64,000 nucleotides of DNA, taken from assembly GCF_018736065.1 (NCBI RefSeq), contig NZ_CP076128.1, forward strand, positions 992,001-1,056,000, read 5' to 3'. Numbering within the stretch: position 1 is the first letter of the stretch; each line of letters starts with the position of its first letter. The notes under the pieces were generated by a model that was given only the letters and a program-made list of their open reading frames with translations, did no database searches and was not told the origin of the DNA. This document shows positions 17,794 through 27,472 of the stretch, piece after piece. The stretch is from Flammeovirga kamogawensis. GTDB taxonomy: Bacteria; Bacteroidota; Bacteroidia; Cytophagales; Flammeovirgaceae. The position numbers were made by a program, and so were the translations under genes.

Positions 17794-18441
17794 TTAGAAT
17801 TTAATTTTTTCGATTGCGGCTTTAGGATCTTCCGCACCAAAAACATAACTACCTGCAACAAGTACAGTAGCACCAGCTTCAGCAAGTTTTTCAGCATTAG
17901 AGGCATCTACACCACCATCAATCTGTATTAAAACATCTGCACCAGCCTTGTCAATCATTGCCTTTAAATCTCTTACTTTTTGATAAGTAGAAGGAATAAA
18001 TTTTTGACCACCAAATCCTGGGTTTACTGACATTAAACATACATAGTCAATATCATTTAATAAATATTCAAGACAATCTAAAGAAGTATGAGGGTTTAAT
18101 GCAACACCTGCTTTTAAACCTAACTCTTTAATATTCTGAATAGATCTGTGTAAGTGAGGACAAGCTTCTGCATGAACAGAGATCATGTCTGCACCCGCTT
18201 TCTTAAAAGCCTCCAAATAACGATCTGGTTGTTCGATCATTAAGTGTACATCCATTGGCTTTTTTGCGTGCTTTTTAATTGCAGCACAAACCGGAAGTCC
18301 AAAAGAGATATTTGGTACAAACATACCGTCCATAATATCAATGTGGAACCAATCTGCCTTGCTTTCATTAATAAGTTCAGCGTCTCTTTGCAAGTTAGCA
18401 AAATCAGCTGCTAAAACTGAGGGTGCGATTATTGTTTTCAT
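17794..18441 (-). CDS. rpe: Ribulose-phosphate 3-epimerase
   Basis: A 215-residue TIM-barrel enzyme with all hallmarks: APSVLAADFANL at the start, the metal-binding HIDIMDGMFVPNISFG, DVHLMIEQP, VSVHAEA-type strand (MISVHAEA), LMSVNPGFGGQKFIP, and the closing IQIDGGVDASN and LVAGSYVFG. It interconverts D-ribulose 5-phosphate and D-xylulose 5-phosphate in the pentose phosphate pathway. Single gene, convergently arranged with nothing and codirectional with the aspartate kinase 287 bp downstream. A TAnnTTTG -7 element lies about 79 bp upstream of the start. Confidence 0.96.
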   Translation of the reverse strand: MKTIIAPSVLAADFANLQRDAELINESKADWFHIDIMDGMFVPNISFGLPVCAAIKKHAKKPMDVHLMIEQPDRYLEAFKKAGADMISVHAEACPHLHRSIQNIKELGLKAGVALNPHTSLDCLEYLLNDIDYVCLMSVNPGFGGQKFIPSTYQKVRDLKAMIDKAGADVLIQIDGGVDASNAEKLAEAGATVLVAGSYVFGAEDPKAAIEKIKF

Positions 18442-18998
18442 GTCTCGGAAGAAACTCTTTTAAATAATTTATTTTCAATGTAAAAATTGACACACATATT
18501 GCCAATATTGAAAATCGCTCAAATTTAATAGAAAATAATTTTATCGGAATAAAATTGACAAGAATTATAGAAAACTTTAGTGATGTTTAATTTCTCTTCT
18601 AATTTCGATTTTTGATACAGCAGTTTTCCTACTTATTTTTCAAGATAGAATGTTAATAGTTTTTGTAAAAAACACCAATTGCATTACCAAAGGGAGAGCC
18701 ACTTTTCCCTAAAGTGAAACATGAGTCTACACAATATTTACAACAACGACCCAATTAAAGTATTAACACCTAAATATCAATGATTTAAAACCTAAAATAC
18801 ATCCTGTTTATTTTTAACTTAAAGTGTATTTTTTGATCTATAACATATCTTAAAAGAACCTAAAAAATATAACTTTTTTAATATCTCACTGAAAAATTCC
18901 TATACGTACAACGTACACTTAAATGTTTATTAGCAAAAACTTATTTATGTTAGTGTTTTCGTCCCTATTATATATTTATTTTCTATATAAATAATACA
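18442..18998. other. Divergent intergenic region between rpe and glgB
   Basis: 557 bp that should hold the promoters of both genes. Apart from the -7 match at 18520-18527 I see no recognised element, no long repeat and no credible small ORF. Confidence 0.4.
18520..18527 (-). promoter_or_regulatory. -7 promoter element of rpe
   Basis: On the minus strand this reads TAAATTTG, a match to TAnnTTTG, about 79 bp before the rpe start. No -33 TTTG at the usual spacing, so support is partial. Confidence 0.35.
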
Positions 18999-21026
18999 AT
19001 GAGTAAAAAATTACCTGAATTAGTAAAGGATGACCCGTGGTTAGAGCCACAAACCGACCAAATCAATGCAAGAATTAATTCCTATTCCCAACTTAAAAAC
19101 GACTTATCTGATAAGTATGGAAGTATTTATGAATTTGCTGGTGCACATAAATTCTTAGGATTTAATTTTGATGAAACAAACAATGGCTGGTGGTACCGTG
19201 AGTGGGCACCTGCTGCACATGCTTTGTTTTTAATTGGTGATTTCAACGATTGGAATAGAGACGCTCATCCTTTAAAAAGAATTGAGGGTTCTAATGAATG
19301 GAACGGTGTATGGGAAATTTTCCTTCCTAAAGACGAGTATAAAGATACTTTTATTCATGGTAGTTATGTAAAGGTACGTGTTCTATCTCAAGCAGGAGAT
19401 CAAGACCGTATTCCAGCATATATTACTAGAGTAATGCAAGAGCCTAATTCTCCTAACTTTAAAGGGCAATTATGGTTTTCTGAAGAAACTAACTTTGATT
19501 GGACAGGAGATGAATTTGTCACTTCTTCTATTAAAGCTCCACTTATTTATGAGGCACATGTAGGGATGTCTCAAGAGGAGGAAAAAATGGGTACATATCA
19601 AGAATTTATTGATAACGTACTTCCTCGTGTAAAAGATTTAGGATACAACTGTATTCAATTAATGGCTGTTCAGGAGCACCCTTATTATGGTTCTTTTGGC
19701 TACCATGTGAGTAATTTCTTTGCGGCAACTTCAAAATTTGGAACGCCAGAAGAATTAAAGAAACTTATTAAGACTGCTCACTCTATGGGCATTGCTGTAA
19801 TTATGGATATTGTTCACTCTCATGCAGTGAAAAACCATAATGAAGGTATTAACGAGTTTGACGGAACGGTATATCAATATTTCCACGCTGGAGAACAAGG
19901 TGATCATCCAGATTGGGACTCAAAAATATTTGATTATAGCAAGTGGGAAGTTATTCAATTCCTTGCTTCCAACGTAAGATACTGGCTAGAAGAATTCCAT
20001 TTTGATGGTTTCCGTTTTGACGGTGTAACTTCTATGATGTATCATCATCATGGACATGCTGGTTTTGGTAGCTATGACGACTACTTTAATATGGGTGTTG
20101 ATGTAGATGCAGTACGTTATTTACAACTTGCCAACGATATAGCACATGAAATTAAACCTGATGTACTGTCTATTGCAGAAGATGTATCTGGCATGCCTGG
20201 TTTAAGTCGTGATGTAGCTGGTGGCGGTGTTGGTTTTGACTACCGTTTAAGTATGGGTATTCCAGATTTCTGGGTGAAATTATTGGAAGAACAACAAGAT
20301 GAAGATTGGAACATTTGGGATCTTTGGAGTGTAATGCTTAACCGTAGAGCACATGAAAAAGCAATTGCCTATTCTGAATCGCATGACCAAGCATTAGTTG
20401 GCGATAAGACTGTTGCAATGTGGTTAATGGATGCTGAAATGTACACATCTATGGACAATGCAAGTAATAACTTGGTAATTGACCGCGGTATTGCAATGCA
20501 TAAAATTATCCGTTTCTTAACTTGTGTACTAGGTGGCGAAGGTTATCTAAACTTTATGGGTAATGAATTTGGTCACCCAGAATGGATTGATTTTCCACGC
20601 GAAGGTAATGGATGGAGTTTCCAATATGCTAGACGCCAATGGTCTCTTGTAGAAAACGGCTTCTTACGTTATCAAAAACTAAATAATTTTGACCGTGCAA
20701 TGATTCATCTTGTACGTAAGTTTGATATTTTAGAGGAAGGTACACCTGTTGATTTATTGAATATGGATAGTGATAACAAAACGATCTGTTTCAAAAAAGG
20801 TGATTTAATATTTGTATTTAACTTCCACCCTAATCACTCTCTTCCTAATTATAAATTTAATGTAAAGGAAGCAGGAACCTATGAAATCGTTTTATCATCT
20901 GATGATGAAAACTTTGGTGGTTTTGATCGTGTTGACGTTTCTGACGAATACTTTACTGATGAAGACAATAATATTTCAATCTATAACACTAACCGTTCTG
21001 CGTTAGTATTTAAGAAGAAGAAATAA
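18999..21026 (+). CDS. glgB: 1,4-alpha-glucan branching enzyme, eukaryote-type GH13
   Basis: A 675-residue enzyme with an N-terminal carbohydrate-binding module (WYREWAPAAHALFLIGDFND), the GH13 barrel and a C-terminal beta domain. Catalytic blocks: DGFRFDGVTSM (Asp nucleophile), LSIAEDVSGMP (general acid Glu) and AYSESHDQALVGDKT (transition-state Asp). The length and the VTSMMYHHHG segment match the eukaryote-like GH13_8 branching enzymes rather than the longer bacterial GlgB. It creates alpha-1,6 branches in glycogen by transfer of alpha-1,4 chains. It stands alone with a terminator after it; other glycogen genes are not in the window. Confidence 0.94.
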   Translation: MSKKLPELVKDDPWLEPQTDQINARINSYSQLKNDLSDKYGSIYEFAGAHKFLGFNFDETNNGWWYREWAPAAHALFLIGDFNDWNRDAHPLKRIEGSNEWNGVWEIFLPKDEYKDTFIHGSYVKVRVLSQAGDQDRIPAYITRVMQEPNSPNFKGQLWFSEETNFDWTGDEFVTSSIKAPLIYEAHVGMSQEEEKMGTYQEFIDNVLPRVKDLGYNCIQLMAVQEHPYYGSFGYHVSNFFAATSKFGTPEELKKLIKTAHSMGIAVIMDIVHSHAVKNHNEGINEFDGTVYQYFHAGEQGDHPDWDSKIFDYSKWEVIQFLASNVRYWLEEFHFDGFRFDGVTSMMYHHHGHAGFGSYDDYFNMGVDVDAVRYLQLANDIAHEIKPDVLSIAEDVSGMPGLSRDVAGGGVGFDYRLSMGIPDFWVKLLEEQQDEDWNIWDLWSVMLNRRAHEKAIAYSESHDQALVGDKTVAMWLMDAEMYTSMDNASNNLVIDRGIAMHKIIRFLTCVLGGEGYLNFMGNEFGHPEWIDFPREGNGWSFQYARRQWSLVENGFLRYQKLNNFDRAMIHLVRKFDILEEGTPVDLLNMDSDNKTICFKKGDLIFVFNFHPNHSLPNYKFNVKEAGTYEIVLSSDDENFGGFDRVDVSDEYFTDEDNNISIYNTNRSALVFKKKK

Positions 21027-21058
21027 TTTTATACACTCAATCATTGAGTAACAAATTA

Positions 21059-21090
21059 GGCATATTACTATTTAGTGATATGCCTTTTTT
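21059..21090 (+). terminator. Intrinsic terminator after glgB
   Basis: An 11-bp stem (21059-21069 with 21074-21084, one T-G pair) with a four-base loop, then six T. Confidence 0.85.
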
Positions 21091-21237
21091 ATGTTCATTA
21101 TGTATGAAGCCGTAAAAAATGATTTTCTTGTTTGAGCATTAACGAGTTTAAAATCTTTTAGAAGTAGTGAAATGGGATATTAAAAAATTCTATTTTGAAA
21201 GTGGTAGTATTACCCAAATTTACAAAAACAATAATAT

Positions 21238-21272
21238 AGAAAAAGGTCACCCAAAATAAATTGAGTGACCTT
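21238..21272 (-). terminator. Intrinsic terminator after the susC1-susD1 operon
   Basis: An eight-bp stem (21265-21272 with 21243-21250). On the minus strand it is followed by five T (the A run at 21240-21244), so it ends leftward transcription from the SusD gene. Confidence 0.8.
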
Positions 21273-21314
21273 AATAGTAATCATTAAATGACTACTTATA
21301 TATGGCAATGTAGA

Positions 21315-23048
21315 TTATAATTCTACATAATTATCAAATGTTTTGGTATTCCACCAAACATTTTTTCCATACATTGTATTCGTAATACCTTGAGCAGCTT
21401 GCGACCAGTTTGCACCGTTTGTAGTCTGCTCTGAGATAGCGTAAGGAAAACGTAATGGTAAACCTAAACCTTTGTACTGTGTACCACCTCTTACAAAAGT
21501 TAATTGAGGGAAGTTAGTACGACGTACTTCTGTAAATGCTTCAGGACCATTTGTGAAAATAGAAATGAATTTTTGTTCTGCAATTAATTGTGCTGCTTTA
21601 GAAGCGTCCCAAGCAACATCAGCAGTAGCTAATGTTCTGCTATAATGTGACTCCATATTTGCTAGCGAAATTTCAATCGCAGTACCATCTTCTTCTGTTA
21701 CAACACTCTCCGAGAAAGTGACAGCTCCTGTTTGATCTGCAAAAGTTGCAGTTTTAATACCATATTGATCAGCCAAAGAATATTGTCTTTCAAATGATGC
21801 ATGGATACCTTTTTCATAAGCCATTTTTGCATCACCTGCAGCTCCTACTCCTAAAATAGCTGCTGCTTCTGCTTTAATAAATTCTAATTCAGAATACGAC
21901 ATAACATGAGACACACCGTTTGGAGTAACTCTGTACATGACACCAATTCTAGAAATATCAGCCAATTGGAAACTCTCACTTTTAGGAACACCATTTTCAA
22001 TACCGTAATAAGAGATATCTGATGTGTTTCCTGTAGAATCAAAAAGAGTGATAGAAGCTGGAGTTGGCGTAGCAAAGATATACATACGTGCATCTTTTCT
22101 CGCTTTCATCATGTTCACCATTGTATATGACATTGCATGATCATCACGAGCATCACGTACATAATTTTCGAAAAATGGATGCTCATAAGGCTGAGTTCCT
22201 GCATATCTTAACATTGCATCGTCTTCAATAGAAGTAAATACAGGGTATTTAGATGGATTTGAAAAAATAAATTCTAAACCACTTTTTGCAGTTGCTGCAT
22301 CTACTTTAGAGATATGGATATATAATCTTGCTGCTAAAGAGTTTGCAAATTTCTGCCATTTTTTTGCATCTCCACCATAAATCATATCTGCTTGCGGTGT
22401 TACATTTCCACCATGAGATAATAATTCATTCGCCTCACTTAAACGCTTAAATAAGTCTTCGTAAATCTCTTTTTGTGCATCATATTTTGGTTGAGTAATT
22501 GTAGACTCATACCCTAAAGCAACTGTTTTCAATGCTTCAGAGTAAGGAATATCACCCCAAACATCTGTCATTACAGAAAATAAATACGAACGCATTACTA
22601 GCATTGCTCCTTCCATTGCTTCTGCATCAGCAATTGCTTTAACATCAGGATTTACTTCACCTTGAAGTGCTTCTTTCAAATCTTGTGTTTTCTTAAGTGC
22701 CAATTCTAATTCATATAACGAACCTGAACCATTTGAAGATGAACCAGAAAACATGTATTTCCAATAACCGTCTACAACATTTGATCTGTATTCGTACCAA
22801 TCTTCATCGATATACTGAATTTTAGCATACTGTTGTGCCCAAAGACCAGCTCCAGTCATGTTAAAATCTTCTGCTTGAACACCGTAAATACCCCCAATTC
22901 TTGAGAACGTTGCGTTAGCAAATAAACTACCAGGATCTACATCTGTAGGATAGTTTGGATTGACTTGCATATCTTCAAAGTTTTTGAAACAAGAAGTTGT
23001 TCCAAAAGCCATGATGATTAATGCTATATATATTATTGATTTTTTCAT
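21315..23048 (-). CDS. SusD/RagB-type outer-membrane lipoprotein (pair 1)
   Basis: A 577-residue lipoprotein: a lipobox at about residue 20 (FGTTSCFKNFEDM), then the QVNPNYPTDV motif that opens SusD-like proteins of the SusD-like_2 group, helical TPR-type repeats, and the closing region with GGTQYKGLGLPLRFPYA and EQTTNGANW. SusD proteins cap the SusC channel on the cell surface and bind the substrate. The gene lies 82 bp after its SusC partner, which is the usual order. It is clearly related to the SusD of pair 2 (shared ENGVP, LRFPY/NRFPYP, EQTTN, WAQQYAKIQYIDEDW). No glycosidase is nearby, so the substrate could be glycan or peptide. Confidence 0.92.
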   Translation of the reverse strand: MKKSIIYIALIIMAFGTTSCFKNFEDMQVNPNYPTDVDPGSLFANATFSRIGGIYGVQAEDFNMTGAGLWAQQYAKIQYIDEDWYEYRSNVVDGYWKYMFSGSSSNGSGSLYELELALKKTQDLKEALQGEVNPDVKAIADAEAMEGAMLVMRSYLFSVMTDVWGDIPYSEALKTVALGYESTITQPKYDAQKEIYEDLFKRLSEANELLSHGGNVTPQADMIYGGDAKKWQKFANSLAARLYIHISKVDAATAKSGLEFIFSNPSKYPVFTSIEDDAMLRYAGTQPYEHPFFENYVRDARDDHAMSYTMVNMMKARKDARMYIFATPTPASITLFDSTGNTSDISYYGIENGVPKSESFQLADISRIGVMYRVTPNGVSHVMSYSELEFIKAEAAAILGVGAAGDAKMAYEKGIHASFERQYSLADQYGIKTATFADQTGAVTFSESVVTEEDGTAIEISLANMESHYSRTLATADVAWDASKAAQLIAEQKFISIFTNGPEAFTEVRRTNFPQLTFVRGGTQYKGLGLPLRFPYAISEQTTNGANWSQAAQGITNTMYGKNVWWNTKTFDNYVEL

Positions 23049-23130
23049 TCTTCCTTTCGTATTTGTTGTTAGCGAAGTTTCCGACGCTAACTTTATGTAA
23101 ATATTTTATATGGATGAGTTTTATAAACTC

Positions 23131-26100
23131 TTAGAATTTCATTTTGATATCGAAACCATAGCTTCTTGGCGATGGCAACTGACCAAATTCAAAACCTTGA
23201 CCGTCTAAACCAGTACCGAAACCAGCTTGAGGGTCGATGTTTGGAGCATTACTATGAATCATCCATAAGTTGTTACCAACAAATGCTACACTCATTCCTT
23301 TAATACCATACTTCTTTGTTAAAGTAGATGGAATGTTATAAGCAATAGATAATTCTGCTAATTTTACATAAGTAGCATCATAAATGTACTCTTCATGAAT
23401 ACCGTATAGAGATTGGTAGTAATCTTGAGTTGGAACTACAATAGTATTAGGAGTACCGTCAACACCCACACCGTTTGTTACTCTACCATCTTCACGATTA
23501 ACAGCAGTTACATCTAGAACACCTGCATATTCTCCAAACATATTTGTTACAGAGAAAATATCACCACCTTTAGAAATATCTATTAAAGCTGATAATGTAA
23601 AGTTTTTATAGGAGATAGAGTTGCGGATACCACCTCTCCAATCAGGGTTGATAGAACCTAACTTTTGTTTCTCATCAGTTTTCATTGCGTAACCATTATC
23701 ATCTACCATTACGTTACCTTGTTCGTCTCTTTGGTAAGCATAACCATAGAAAGTACCCAACTCCTCACCTGGACGAGCTTCAGTTGTTAAACCCCAGTAT
23801 TCACCTAAAATAAATGAATCTACACCATCTGCTAATTCAACTACTTCGTTTTTATTTTTTGAGAAGTTAAATGAGATATCCCAAGTAACTGCTTCTGTTT
23901 GTACAGGAGTAGCAAACACCATCAATTCAAAACCTTTGTTATCAATTTGTCCTGCATTGATATAAGAATATCTATAACCTGATGCTGCAGATACGTCTGC
24001 TGGTACAATTTGATCATACGTTGATTTCTCATAATAAGCAGCCTCAAAACCTAAACGATTATTGAAGAAGCCCATATCCAAACCAACCTCCCAAGATTGA
24101 GTAGATTCTGGTCTTAAATCAGGGTTAGCCTCTGTTGTTTCATACTTAAACATTGGATAGCCATTGTATGGTAAACTAGAAACATAAACATTTGAAGTTG
24201 AGTAAGGTGATGCACCGTTACCTACTTCTGCCCATCCACCTCTAATTTTACCTTGTGAAATCCATGATGGCAATTCCATATGTTCAGAGAATACATAAGA
24301 TAAGTTCACAGAAGGATACATAAATGAGTTGTTTTTCACAGGAAGTGTAGACGACCAATCATTACGGATAGATACATCCATAAATAAATAATCTCTAAAA
24401 CCTACTGATGCTGTACCGTATAATGAGTTAATAATTTGTTCTTCAAAATACGTTTGAGAATCAACCTGTCCTGTAGCATTTGCAGGAGTATATACACCCG
24501 GAGAAGCTAAACCATATGCTTCCATTGAGTTTGATTTATACACTCTGTACATGTTGTTACCACCAAAGTTAGCATTCACATTCCAATCTGAACCGAAGTC
24601 TTTAGAGAACGAGAATAAGAAATCAAAGTTTGTTTCGTTCACAAAATAATTTGATTCATAGAAACCACCATCAGGGTCATTAATAGAATACATTGCAGAC
24701 TTAGATAAACGGTTTTCAGTATATAAATCTGTACCACCTTTCACTTTAAAGTTTAAGTAATCAGTAATGTTCCATTTTAAAGAAGCGTAACCATTTATAC
24801 GATCTCTTAATTGAGAGTTAGTATTTTCGTTTAAGATCCAATAAGGGTTGTCATGGTAATTGTAGTTCCAGTTATATGGTGTGCCATCAACTTTTTTATA
24901 ATCTTTCAATAAATTATAATCTACCTGACGTCCACCCCACACAAATTGTTGCATTACGTTGTTTTCTCCGTATCCTTGTTGTGGAAGGTTATCAGACTGT
25001 CTTCTAGAATACGTAAGTTTCGTATCTAATTGTAGGTTATCTGATATCTTATGACCAAAATTTAATGATGCAGAATAATTTTCTAAACCAGTGTTAGGTA
25101 CCATACCTTTTTGATCAGAGTACATCATTGAGAAACGTACATGTGATTTGTCAGTAGCATTTTGGATCGATAAGTTCGTTGTAGAAATATGACCTGTTTC
25201 GAAGAAATCTTCTACATTGTTAGGAGAAGATACCCACGGCACTGCCTCACCATTTGAGTAAAACTGAGGAATCATTAAACCTGCGTCTAATTTTGGACCC
25301 CAAGATTCATCAACACCATCATAAATACCTCCATTTTTACCATCTACAAAAGAGAATTGACCATTTAAACCTTGACCATATTCATTCTGATAGTTTGGTA
25401 AAATTAATGGGTTTTGGAAAGTTGTAGTATTAGATAACGATACACCTAAACCATCTGAACCTTTACCAGATTTTGTTGTAATAACAATTGCACCATTCTG
25501 CGCTCTAGAACCATATAAAGCCGCTGCGTTTGGTCCTTTAAGTACCGTCATCGATTCTATATCATCAGGGTTAATATCATTAATAGGTGAACCAAAATCT
25601 GTTCCTCCTGATGATGTATTTCCTGAGTTATAAGAGTTATCTACGGGTACACCATCAATAACGAATAACGGTTGATTATTACCTGTTAAAGATGAATTAC
25701 CACGAATTGTGATACGAGAAGATGCACCTGGAGCTCCCGATGATGTATTTACCATTACACCAGCAACTTTACCATTTAGGTTGTTAAGTACACCATTATC
25801 AGCACCTTTGAGGTCATCTCCTTTTACTTCTGAAACAGAATAACCTAAAGATTTTTTGTCTTTTTCAATACCTAATGCCGTAACAACTACTTCGTCTAGT
25901 TGCTCAACATCTTCTTGCATTACAAATTCAAATTTTGCTTGTGTTCCAATAGCAACATTTTGAGTTGTATAACCAATTAGGCGAACAACAATATTCACAG
26001 CACTTTCTGGAGCTTGAATAGAAAAGTAACCGTTAAAATCTGTAACAGCACCAATTGTTGTACCTTCGATCATTACAGTGGCACCAGGAAGTGTCTCACC

Positions 26101-26202
26101 ATTTGCGTCTTTTACAACGCCATCAATCTTTCTCTCTTGAGCAAAGGCAGTAAAAGCCAATCCCAAAAAGATCAAGAGAAGTTGAAGTACTCTTTTCTTC
26201 AT
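23131..26202 (-). CDS. SusC/RagA-type TonB-dependent transporter (pair 1)
   Basis: A 1023-residue outer-membrane protein. Signal peptide to AFAQ (residue 21), a carboxypeptidase-regulatory-like domain (about 24-105; DGVVKDANGETLPGATV), the TonB plug with SIGNATURE-like MTVLKGPNAAALYGSRAQNG around 215-240, and a large barrel ending in KMKF with a terminal Phe. It transports a SusD-bound ligand, powered by TonB. It has no N-terminal STN domain, so no direct sigma/anti-sigma signalling is expected. It is a close paralogue of the SusC at 29185-32265; many barrel segments are identical, for example DRINGYASLK against DRVNGYASMK. 792 bp lie upstream. Confidence 0.93.
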   Translation of the reverse strand: MKKRVLQLLLIFLGLAFTAFAQERKIDGVVKDANGETLPGATVMIEGTTIGAVTDFNGYFSIQAPESAVNIVVRLIGYTTQNVAIGTQAKFEFVMQEDVEQLDEVVVTALGIEKDKKSLGYSVSEVKGDDLKGADNGVLNNLNGKVAGVMVNTSSGAPGASSRITIRGNSSLTGNNQPLFVIDGVPVDNSYNSGNTSSGGTDFGSPINDINPDDIESMTVLKGPNAAALYGSRAQNGAIVITTKSGKGSDGLGVSLSNTTTFQNPLILPNYQNEYGQGLNGQFSFVDGKNGGIYDGVDESWGPKLDAGLMIPQFYSNGEAVPWVSSPNNVEDFFETGHISTTNLSIQNATDKSHVRFSMMYSDQKGMVPNTGLENYSASLNFGHKISDNLQLDTKLTYSRRQSDNLPQQGYGENNVMQQFVWGGRQVDYNLLKDYKKVDGTPYNWNYNYHDNPYWILNENTNSQLRDRINGYASLKWNITDYLNFKVKGGTDLYTENRLSKSAMYSINDPDGGFYESNYFVNETNFDFLFSFSKDFGSDWNVNANFGGNNMYRVYKSNSMEAYGLASPGVYTPANATGQVDSQTYFEEQIINSLYGTASVGFRDYLFMDVSIRNDWSSTLPVKNNSFMYPSVNLSYVFSEHMELPSWISQGKIRGGWAEVGNGASPYSTSNVYVSSLPYNGYPMFKYETTEANPDLRPESTQSWEVGLDMGFFNNRLGFEAAYYEKSTYDQIVPADVSAASGYRYSYINAGQIDNKGFELMVFATPVQTEAVTWDISFNFSKNKNEVVELADGVDSFILGEYWGLTTEARPGEELGTFYGYAYQRDEQGNVMVDDNGYAMKTDEKQKLGSINPDWRGGIRNSISYKNFTLSALIDISKGGDIFSVTNMFGEYAGVLDVTAVNREDGRVTNGVGVDGTPNTIVVPTQDYYQSLYGIHEEYIYDATYVKLAELSIAYNIPSTLTKKYGIKGMSVAFVGNNLWMIHSNAPNIDPQAGFGTGLDGQGFEFGQLPSPRSYGFDIKMKF

Positions 26203-26937
26203 GATAATTTGTTAATAAATAATTGATTGGAAAAAATGAACACTCTTTCGAATATTCTTAAGTAGTTAACGATAAAGTTTAGGGCATAAAAACAGTTTAT
26301 ATGATCATTACATCGTAAGTTAAAATGTCACTGCTGAAGCAATACCTCTTTCACTTACTTTGTTTAAACCAAAAAGACTAGTTTAATTAACCTGATTAAT
26401 TATAGTTGTATACTTATAAAGTTAAAACCAACAGTTATACTATTAGGAGTATAAAAAATTAGGATTATAATAAATTAGATAAATAATAAAATCTGTTTGC
26501 TAGATAAATTTTATTAGGTTTAATGTATTCAAAATTAGGTTGGGCTCAAATGAAAAAGAACCCTTAAAGTTTGTGTTCAATACCAACATTTAACATTGTT
26601 CACTACACAATTGTAATGAAGTCTAATGAAAATCAAAAATTTTTTAACACAAGTAAAGAATAGTACACACAACATTTCAACACTTACAAAATGCTGATTA
26701 TCAATTAATTTACATTTAAAAACAAATTGGTAACTTTGTATCATTTCACAAAGAGAAAACACCAGAAAAATATAGGCTATAACATTGTATATAAGCATTT
26801 TAGCAACTGTATTTATTTCAATTTCAAAGCGTTACCAATAATTGGATTTAAAATACTTTAACTCAAATATTAAATTTGTATTTATTTAACGTAATCGCTA
26901 AATTTTTTTAATAAAATCAAACTTTTGAAACAAAAAA
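26203..26937. other. Long leader/intergenic region upstream of susC1
   Basis: About 735 bp of very AT-rich sequence between the two SusC operons. On the minus strand a TAATTTTG at 26530-26537 matches TAnnTTTG; it would give a leader of roughly 320 nt. A 73-codon ORF (26577-26798, minus) has no start context or recognisable content. No repeat or mobile element seen. Confidence 0.4.
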
Positions 26938-26963
26938 AAGAGGCACTCTTTAGAGCACCTCTT
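26930..26963 (-). terminator. Intrinsic terminator after the susC2-susD2-lipoprotein operon
   Basis: A 12-base arm pair (26938-26949 with 26952-26963, with a two-base internal mismatch). The minus strand continues into eight T, so it ends leftward transcription of the small lipoprotein gene. Confidence 0.75.
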
Positions 26964-26994
26964 AAAAAAATAAATATGTAAAAATGATTGATAT

Positions 26995-27417
26995 TTATTC
27001 TGGAATATTACTACACGCTTCATCAGTAAAATCATTCACTAATGTTGCTCCCATCCAATCAAGTTTCATCATCGTTTTTCCATATACTGGTAAATTATCA
27101 CCACAAAACTCGTTGTAATTAATAGTTACAGAATTATTTACTGATTCATTAATTACTCCATAGTGTGTTTTTTCAACAAACCTATCTTTGACACCATTTT
27201 CATCAGTATCAATATATTTGTAAAACTTCAAAACAGCTTTACCTTCACTTAATAATAGTTCTTGCGTTGGTACAACTATATCTACCGTAGCAGAGTCTAC
27301 CGTTGTCCATTGATATAAACCATCATTATCTACTGTAATCGGGGTCTTTGTTTCTTCTTTACATGAAGAAGCAAAGACAAAAACAGTAACAATTAAAATA
27401 TTAACTAAATTTTTCAT
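26995..27417 (-). CDS. Small hypothetical lipoprotein linked to SusC/SusD pair 2
   Basis: A 140-residue protein with a lipobox at about residue 19 (VFVFASSCKEETKTP), so it should be an outer-membrane lipoprotein. The mature part is beta-rich (AVLKFYKYIDTDENGVKDR, YGVINESVNNSVTINYNEF) with three later cysteines. No family recognised. It lies 55 bp after the SusD gene and is followed by a terminator, so it is the third gene of the SusC2/D2 operon; pair 1 lacks such a gene. In similar operons extra lipoproteins bind the substrate on the surface, which is the best guess here. Confidence 0.72.
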   Translation of the reverse strand: MKNLVNILIVTVFVFASSCKEETKTPITVDNDGLYQWTTVDSATVDIVVPTQELLLSEGKAVLKFYKYIDTDENGVKDRFVEKTHYGVINESVNNSVTINYNEFCGDNLPVYGKTMMKLDWMGATLVNDFTDEACSNIPE

Positions 27418-27472
27418 TCTCTCAAAAAATATGTTGTAGATATATAAGTAAATTATAAACTTAAATAATTAC

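Noticed and set aside
26577-26798. A 73-codon ORF on the minus strand in the susC1 leader
   Set aside because: Composition is that of random AT-rich DNA, no start context, no recognised motif, and no linked terminator or partner.
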